The position numbers and the translations under genes were made by a program. The notes beneath the pieces are model-generated. The model was not told the origin of the DNA. It saw only the letters and a program-made list of their open reading frames with translations, and searched no databases. Positions 14,997 through 18,113 of a DNA stretch of 18,113 nucleotides are shown here, piece after piece. The stretch is from Lamprocystis purpurea. GTDB lineage: Bacteria; Pseudomonadota; Gammaproteobacteria; Chromatiales; Chromatiaceae. Position 1 is the first letter of the stretch, and each line of letters opens with the position of its first letter. Location: assembly GCA_020718945.1 (NCBI GenBank), contig DYRB01000005.1, positions 1-18,113 of the forward strand, written 5' to 3'.

Positions 14997-16076
14997 TCAG
15001 GGGCTTGGCGCGGAAGGCCCCGGCGGGGTCTGGGGGACGGTGGCCTGGGCCAGCCCCGCATCCATGGCCAGGCGCATGCCGACCAGGGTGTAGCGGGTCT
15101 TGGGGTTGTTCCAGTTGCGGTAGGCGCAGCGGGTGTAGAGGGACCAGGTGTGCCAGGAGCCGCCGCGGCGGACCCGCTTGCCGCCCTCGGCGGTGCCCTG
15201 GGGGTCCTCGGCCGGGGACTTGGCATAGGTGTCGGCCCCATAGCGGTCCGCCGTCCACTCCCAGGCGTTCCCGTGCATGTCATGGAGCCCAAAGCCGTTG
15301 GGGGCGAAGCTCCCCACCGGGGCGGTGAAGGCATAGCCGTCGGCGCCGGGCAGGGCGAAGGCGGCCCATTGGCCCCAGTTGGCGGCGCTGTGGGTGTCGA
15401 AGGTGTTGGCGGTGGTGAGCAGGCTGGCCGGGTCATCGCCGCCCTGATAGCGGGCGCGGGGGTCCTGGTTGGCCCGACAGGCGTATTCCCATTCGGCCTC
15501 GGTGGGCAGCCGATAGCGGCGGCCCTCTTGCCGGGTCAGCCAGTCGGCCAGGGCCATGGCGTCGTTCCAGGTGACGTTCAGGACCGGGTGGTCCTCGCCC
15601 TGGGGGAAGCCCGTGTTGGCCCAGGAGTAGCGAGGGTCGCGGCCCTCGAAGGCGTCGCCGCGGGCCGAGGTGGCCGGGTCGTAGGCGGGGTTGTAGCCAT
15701 AGCCGCCGGTGCCGTCGGCCTGGGGCTCAGGTGTGTAGCCGGACGCCTCCAGGAAGCGGCGGTATTGGCCTACGGTGACCTCGTGGCGCCCGAGGTAGAA
15801 GGGCCTGGTGATGCGCACCCGATGGACCGGGGCCTCGTCGCCGAAATCCAGGAAGCGCTTGGGCTCGTACTGGGGGTAGACCAGGGCCAGGTCCTCGGGG
15901 GTCTCGTCGCTGCCCATGAGGAATTCCCCCGCTGGGATCAGGACCAGGGCCATGCCCAGGCTGTTTTCGACCACAGGGGGGAGGCCGCCCGGGTCGGCGA
16001 AGGCGGGTGCGGCTAGGGCGAGCAGGGCGGCGGCGATGCGGACCGCGGTATCGGCGATGGGGTGGGGGGCTTGCAT
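14997..16076 (-). CDS. Secreted FGE/SUMF1-like domain protein
   Basis: From the ATG at 16076 the product is 359 residues. It starts with a signal peptide (hydrophobic core about 12-25, cleavage predicted after APAFA at 27). The remainder to about 338 is a single formylglycine-generating-enzyme-type domain: NSLGMALVLIPAGEFLMGSD at 38-57, RPFYLGRHEVTVGQY at 91-105, HPVLNVTWNDAMALADWL at 163-180, RLPTEAEWEYAC at 189-200, NGFGLHDMHGNAWEWT at 260-275 and RRGGSW at 303-308. After RRGGSW the catalytic cysteines of true FGE are missing; the only cysteine there (Cys317 in TRCAYR) aligns with a structural position beyond the active pair. It is therefore probably a periplasmic binding or structural protein, or an enzyme of another kind. 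The upstream in-frame ATG at 16187 falls inside a repeat element and was not used. No strong Shine-Dalgarno is seen. Confidence 0.88.
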   Translation of the reverse strand: MQAPHPIADTAVRIAAALLALAAPAFADPGGLPPVVENSLGMALVLIPAGEFLMGSDETPEDLALVYPQYEPKRFLDFGDEAPVHRVRITRPFYLGRHEVTVGQYRRFLEASGYTPEPQADGTGGYGYNPAYDPATSARGDAFEGRDPRYSWANTGFPQGEDHPVLNVTWNDAMALADWLTRQEGRRYRLPTEAEWEYACRANQDPRARYQGGDDPASLLTTANTFDTHSAANWGQWAAFALPGADGYAFTAPVGSFAPNGFGLHDMHGNAWEWTADRYGADTYAKSPAEDPQGTAEGGKRVRRGGSWHTWSLYTRCAYRNWNNPKTRYTLVGMRLAMDAGLAQATVPQTPPGPSAPSP

Positions 16077-16171
16077 GGGGCTCGGGCCTGGGTCGGATCG
16101 GGGGCGCCATTGTCCCCCAGTCCGGTCCGGCCGTGTGGCTTGCTGCCGGTGGGGCCATTTACCCTGGAAAG

Positions 16172-16319
16172 AGCAGTTCAGCCGCAAATGAACGCAAATT
16201 CACGCAAATGGGTCAGTCAGTTAGGTAGAGCCCCTAGGTCACCCGCAGGGTGAACCGGAGACCGATACGAAGTCCTTGTTTATTTGCGTCTATTTGCGTT
16301 CATTTGCGGCCTAACTGCT
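16172..16319. repeat. Inverted-repeat element with 10-bp-spaced CGCAAAT units, copy 1
   Basis: The left arm (about 16172-16210) holds three CGCAAAT units starting at 16183, 16193 and 16203, exactly 10 bp apart, preceded by GCAGTTCAGC. The right arm (about 16281-16317) is its near-perfect reverse complement, with three ATTTGCG units at 16282, 16292 and 16302 ending in GGCCTAACTGC. The arms agree over about 38 bp and enclose some 70 bp. The element lies between the FGE-like gene and the reductase stop. The inner part contains GCCCCTAGGTCACC (16230-16243), which recurs in copy 2. From memory, decamer-period repeats of this style are dispersed in several bacterial lineages; no function is known to me. 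Confidence 0.75.
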
Positions 16320-16384
16320 TTTCTTGGGTTTACCCGTTCCTTCAAGTCCTTGAGCGGCCGCGGGTTCACCTTCCCTGGCGCTGG

Positions 16385-16405
16385 GTCCCGGCACCCTGCC
16401 GGGAC
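16385..16405 (-). terminator. Hairpin downstream of the glutathione (amide) reductase gene
   Basis: GTCCCGGC (16385-16392) and GCCGGGAC (16398-16405) form a perfect 8-bp stem with a 5-nt loop, 28 bp after the reductase stop. No T-run follows on the minus strand, so it may stabilise the mRNA 3' end or work as a non-canonical terminator. Confidence 0.4.
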
Positions 16406-16433
16406 GACGGGCCTGGGGATTATTCACCGCCTC

Positions 16434-17843
16434 TCAGGCCGCGGCGACCTCCCGCTCCCCGCGCCTGACCCCCTGGCTTGCCGGCCTGCGCACCGGGTCC
16501 CTGAGGGTGACCAACTCCTCCGACGCCGTCGGGTGAATGGCCACGGTGGCATCCAGGTCGGCCTTGGTGGCGCCCATCTTGAGGGCCACCGCGAACCCCT
16601 GGAGCATCTCATCCACCCCGTCGCCGATCAGGTGGATGCCCACCACCCGCTCCTGGGGCCCGGCGCAGACCAGCTTCATGGCGGTGGTCGGGCCCCGGTC
16701 GTTGAGGGCGTAGCGCATGGGCCGGAAGCGGGTCTCGTAGACCGTCAGGTCGTCGCCGTAGCGGGCCTGGGCCTCCGGCTCGGTCAGACCCACCCGGGCC
16801 ACCGGGGGGTGGGCGAAGACCACCGTGGGCACATCCCGATAGTCCAGGGTCAGGCCGACCTCGCCGCCGAACAGCCGCCGGGCCAGGCGCCGGCCGGCGG
16901 CTATGGCCACCGGGGTCAGGGGCTCGCGGCCGGTCACGTCGCCGATGGCGTAGATGCCGGCGACGTTGGTTTGCTGGAGGTCGTCGGTGGCGATGGTCCC
17001 GTTGGGGTTCATGGCCACCCCGGCCGCGTCCAGGCCCAGGCCGCTGGTATTGGCCACCCGTCCCACCGCCCAGATCACCGTGTCGAAGCCGCAGAGGGGC
17101 TTGCCGGCCTTGGGCCTGAGACGGATGCCGTCCTCGTGGCGCTCCAGGGCGGCGACCTCGAAGCCCAGGTGTAGCCGCACCCCGGCCTCCCCCAGGTTCT
17201 CCGCCAGGGTCTCCCCGATCATGGGGTCGAAGGCCCACAGCAGGCGTTGCTCCAGGGCGACCAGGGTGACCTTCGAGCCCAGGGCCCGCAGCACCCCGGC
17301 CAACTCGACGCCGATATAGCCCCCGCCGATCACCGCCACCCGGCGCGGCTGCTGCTTGAGGGCGAAGAAGCCGTCGGAGTCGATGCCGAGTTCGGCCCCG
17401 GGGAGGCGCGGCACCAGGGGCCGGCCGCCGGTGGCGATGACAATGTGGTCGGCGCTGTAACGGGTACCAGCGACCTCGACGGTGTTTGCGTCCACCAGCC
17501 GGCCTAAGCCTGCGATGCGCTCTATGCCCTGCTGGCTCGCATAGCCGTCCCAGTAGTCGTTGATGTTGGCCACGTAGCGGTCCCGGCCGGCCACCAGGGC
17601 GGACCAGTCGAAGCCCTGGACGTCGGCGCGTACCCCGAAGGCCGCCCCGTCCCGGGCCGCCTCGGCCAAGTGGGCGGCGTACCACATCACCTTCTTGGGT
17701 ACGCAGCCCTGGTTGACGCAGGTCCCGCCCAGGCGGTTGGCCTCGATGACGGCCACCCGCTTGCCGAGCTGGGCGGCCTGTTCGGCCACCGCCAGCCCGC
17801 CGCTGCCCCCGCCGAGGGCGATGAGGTCATAGTTTCGGCTCAT
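16434..17843 (-). CDS. garB: Glutathione-reductase-family flavoprotein, probable NADH-dependent glutathione amide reductase
   Basis: This FAD-dependent cytoplasmic disulfide reductase of 469 residues carries the FAD motif GGGSGG at 11-16, the redox disulfide Cys42/Cys47 in GGTCVNQGCVPKK, the second dinucleotide motif GGGYIG at 173-178, the FAD motif YAIGDV at 298-303, and the catalytic HPTASEE with His437 and Glu442. All are as in glutathione reductase (Gor). The coenzyme pocket differs. Where E. coli Gor has VRKHAPLR, with two arginines gripping the NADPH 2'-phosphate, this protein has ALEQRLLW, so both arginines are replaced (Leu197, Trp203), and Gly178 replaces the alanine of Gor. Glycine at that place and loss of those arginines are hallmarks of NADH use. 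Chromatium-type purple sulfur bacteria have an NADH-dependent glutathione amide reductase (GarB) encoded next to a peroxiredoxin-glutaredoxin fusion (GarA). The upstream gene here ends like a glutaredoxin, matching that layout. A GGAG lies 10 nt before the ATG. Plain Gor is the alternative. Confidence 0.9.
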   Translation of the reverse strand: MSRNYDLIALGGGSGGLAVAEQAAQLGKRVAVIEANRLGGTCVNQGCVPKKVMWYAAHLAEAARDGAAFGVRADVQGFDWSALVAGRDRYVANINDYWDGYASQQGIERIAGLGRLVDANTVEVAGTRYSADHIVIATGGRPLVPRLPGAELGIDSDGFFALKQQPRRVAVIGGGYIGVELAGVLRALGSKVTLVALEQRLLWAFDPMIGETLAENLGEAGVRLHLGFEVAALERHEDGIRLRPKAGKPLCGFDTVIWAVGRVANTSGLGLDAAGVAMNPNGTIATDDLQQTNVAGIYAIGDVTGREPLTPVAIAAGRRLARRLFGGEVGLTLDYRDVPTVVFAHPPVARVGLTEPEAQARYGDDLTVYETRFRPMRYALNDRGPTTAMKLVCAGPQERVVGIHLIGDGVDEMLQGFAVALKMGATKADLDATVAIHPTASEELVTLRDPVRRPASQGVRRGEREVAAA

Positions 17844-17872
17844 GTCTTTGGTGCTCCGGCAAGTGTCAATAT

Positions 17873-18007
17873 GAGCCGCAAATGAACGCCAATGAACGCG
17901 AATCTGGGAGGCGTCTGTCCTTCGGCCAAGGGGCTTTCTTAGGCCCTGGGAGGGGCGCCCCTAGGCCACCGAGCATTTGCGTCCATTTGCGTGCATTTGC
18001 GGCTGAA
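17873..18007. repeat. Inverted-repeat element with 10-bp-spaced CGCAAAT units, copy 2
   Basis: The left arm (17873-17903) has CGCAAAT followed by the variants CGCCAAT and CGCGAAT at 10-bp spacing (17877, 17887, 17897). The right arm (17974-18007) has three exact ATTTGCG units at the same spacing (17975, 17985, 17995) and ends GGCTGAAC. The left arm is therefore more degenerate than the right. The inner 70 bp contains the perfect palindrome AGGGGCGCCCCT (17951-17962) and GCCCCTAGGCCACC (17957-17970), shared with copy 1 apart from one base. It occupies most of the gap between the reductase start and the upstream gene stop. Confidence 0.75.
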
Positions 18008-18016
18008 CGATGCCTA

Positions 18017-18038
18017 CCCCGGGGCCGGGGCCCCGGGG
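18017..18038 (-). terminator. GC-rich hairpin just after the upstream gene
   Basis: CCCCGGGGCC (18017-18026) and GGCCCCGGGG (18029-18038) are exact reverse complements separated by GG, starting 6 bp past the stop of the glutaredoxin-tailed gene. Without a T-run it is not a textbook intrinsic terminator, but its position suggests a 3'-end structure that could separate or tune expression of the two redox genes. Confidence 0.4.
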
Positions 18039-18044
18039 TGCGGA

Positions 18045-18113
18045 CTAGGCCGCCCGGCGCCGCTCCAACCAGGCGGCCACCGCCTCGGAGCCGCCGATGT
18101 GCTCGCCGTTGAC
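18045..18113 (-). CDS. C-terminal end of a glutaredoxin-like protein, possibly GarA (Prx-Grx fusion)
   Basis: Only the last 22 codons and the TAG are inside the window. They read VNGEHIGGSEAVAAWLE followed by a short Arg/Ala tail. GEHIGGS plus a terminal amphipathic helix is the conserved C-terminus of glutaredoxins, in which the GG turn contacts glutathione. The gene is upstream of the reductase gene on the same strand, 201 bp away. In Chromatium-type bacteria the corresponding partner is a peroxiredoxin with a C-terminal glutaredoxin domain that reduces peroxides using glutathione amide. Whether a peroxiredoxin domain is present cannot be seen here; a free-standing glutaredoxin would look the same. 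Confidence 0.65.
   Translation of the reverse strand, partial: VNGEHIGGSEAVAAWLERRRAA

Noticed and set aside
14847..16016. 389-codon plus-strand ORF antisense to the secreted FGE-like gene
   Set aside because: Gly/Val-rich shadow frame; the FGE motifs are on the minus strand.
1..18113. tRNA genes, CRISPR arrays, transposases or prophage genes
   Set aside because: No cloverleaf-like sequence, no regular direct repeats with spacers, and no recombinase or phage motifs were recognised by eye on either strand.

Overview
The window is high-GC, gene-dense DNA, most likely from a purple sulfur gammaproteobacterium (Chromatiaceae). The best evidence is at the right end. A glutathione-reductase-family gene there lacks the arginines that normally bind NADPH, and it lies downstream of a gene ending in a glutaredoxin-like tail. 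This is the arrangement known for the glutathione amide system (garA/garB) of Chromatium-type phototrophs. The type IV pilus operon at the left end is of ordinary gammaproteobacterial form. The genus is a guess.

Layout: all recognised genes except one read on the minus strand. Positions 1-4510 hold pilM-pilN-pilO-pilP-pilQ, which encode the type IV pilus alignment complex and the secretin; pilQ runs off the left edge. Two good sigma70-like promoters lie upstream of pilM. The only plus-strand gene (4865-5503) encodes a conserved uncharacterised protein. It converges on a malate dehydrogenase gene (5592-6524). Upstream of mdh is a short piece (6663-6776) that looks like the 3' end of a lost malic enzyme gene.

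Positions 6950-8728 encode a membrane-anchored coiled-coil protein with a C-terminal FGE/SUMF1-like domain. Positions 8945-11389 encode a Cu(I)-exporting P1B-ATPase with two metal-binding domains. Positions 11402-14571 hold a secreted beta-propeller protein gene broken by an in-frame TAG and a one-base frameshift, and its tail runs through a perfect 14-bp inverted repeat. Positions 14997-16076 encode a secreted second FGE/SUMF1-like protein. Neither FGE-like protein keeps the catalytic cysteines, so neither should be a formylglycine oxidase.

Positions 16434-17843 encode the NADH-type glutathione (amide) reductase, and the end of its glutaredoxin-tailed partner lies at 18045-18113. Two large inverted-repeat elements bracket the reductase gene. 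Each arm carries three CGCAAAT-like heptamers spaced exactly 10 bp apart. A solitary fragment of the same repeat lies at 5516-5531.

The genes fall into independent functional units: pilus biogenesis, central carbon metabolism (mdh and a malic enzyme relic), copper detoxification, thiol/peroxide defence, and cell-envelope proteins of unknown role. No rRNA, tRNA, CRISPR array, transposase or intact mobile element was seen. I found no clearly new multi-gene system. The most unusual items are the decamer-period inverted repeats, the membrane-anchored FGE-like protein and the decaying genes.
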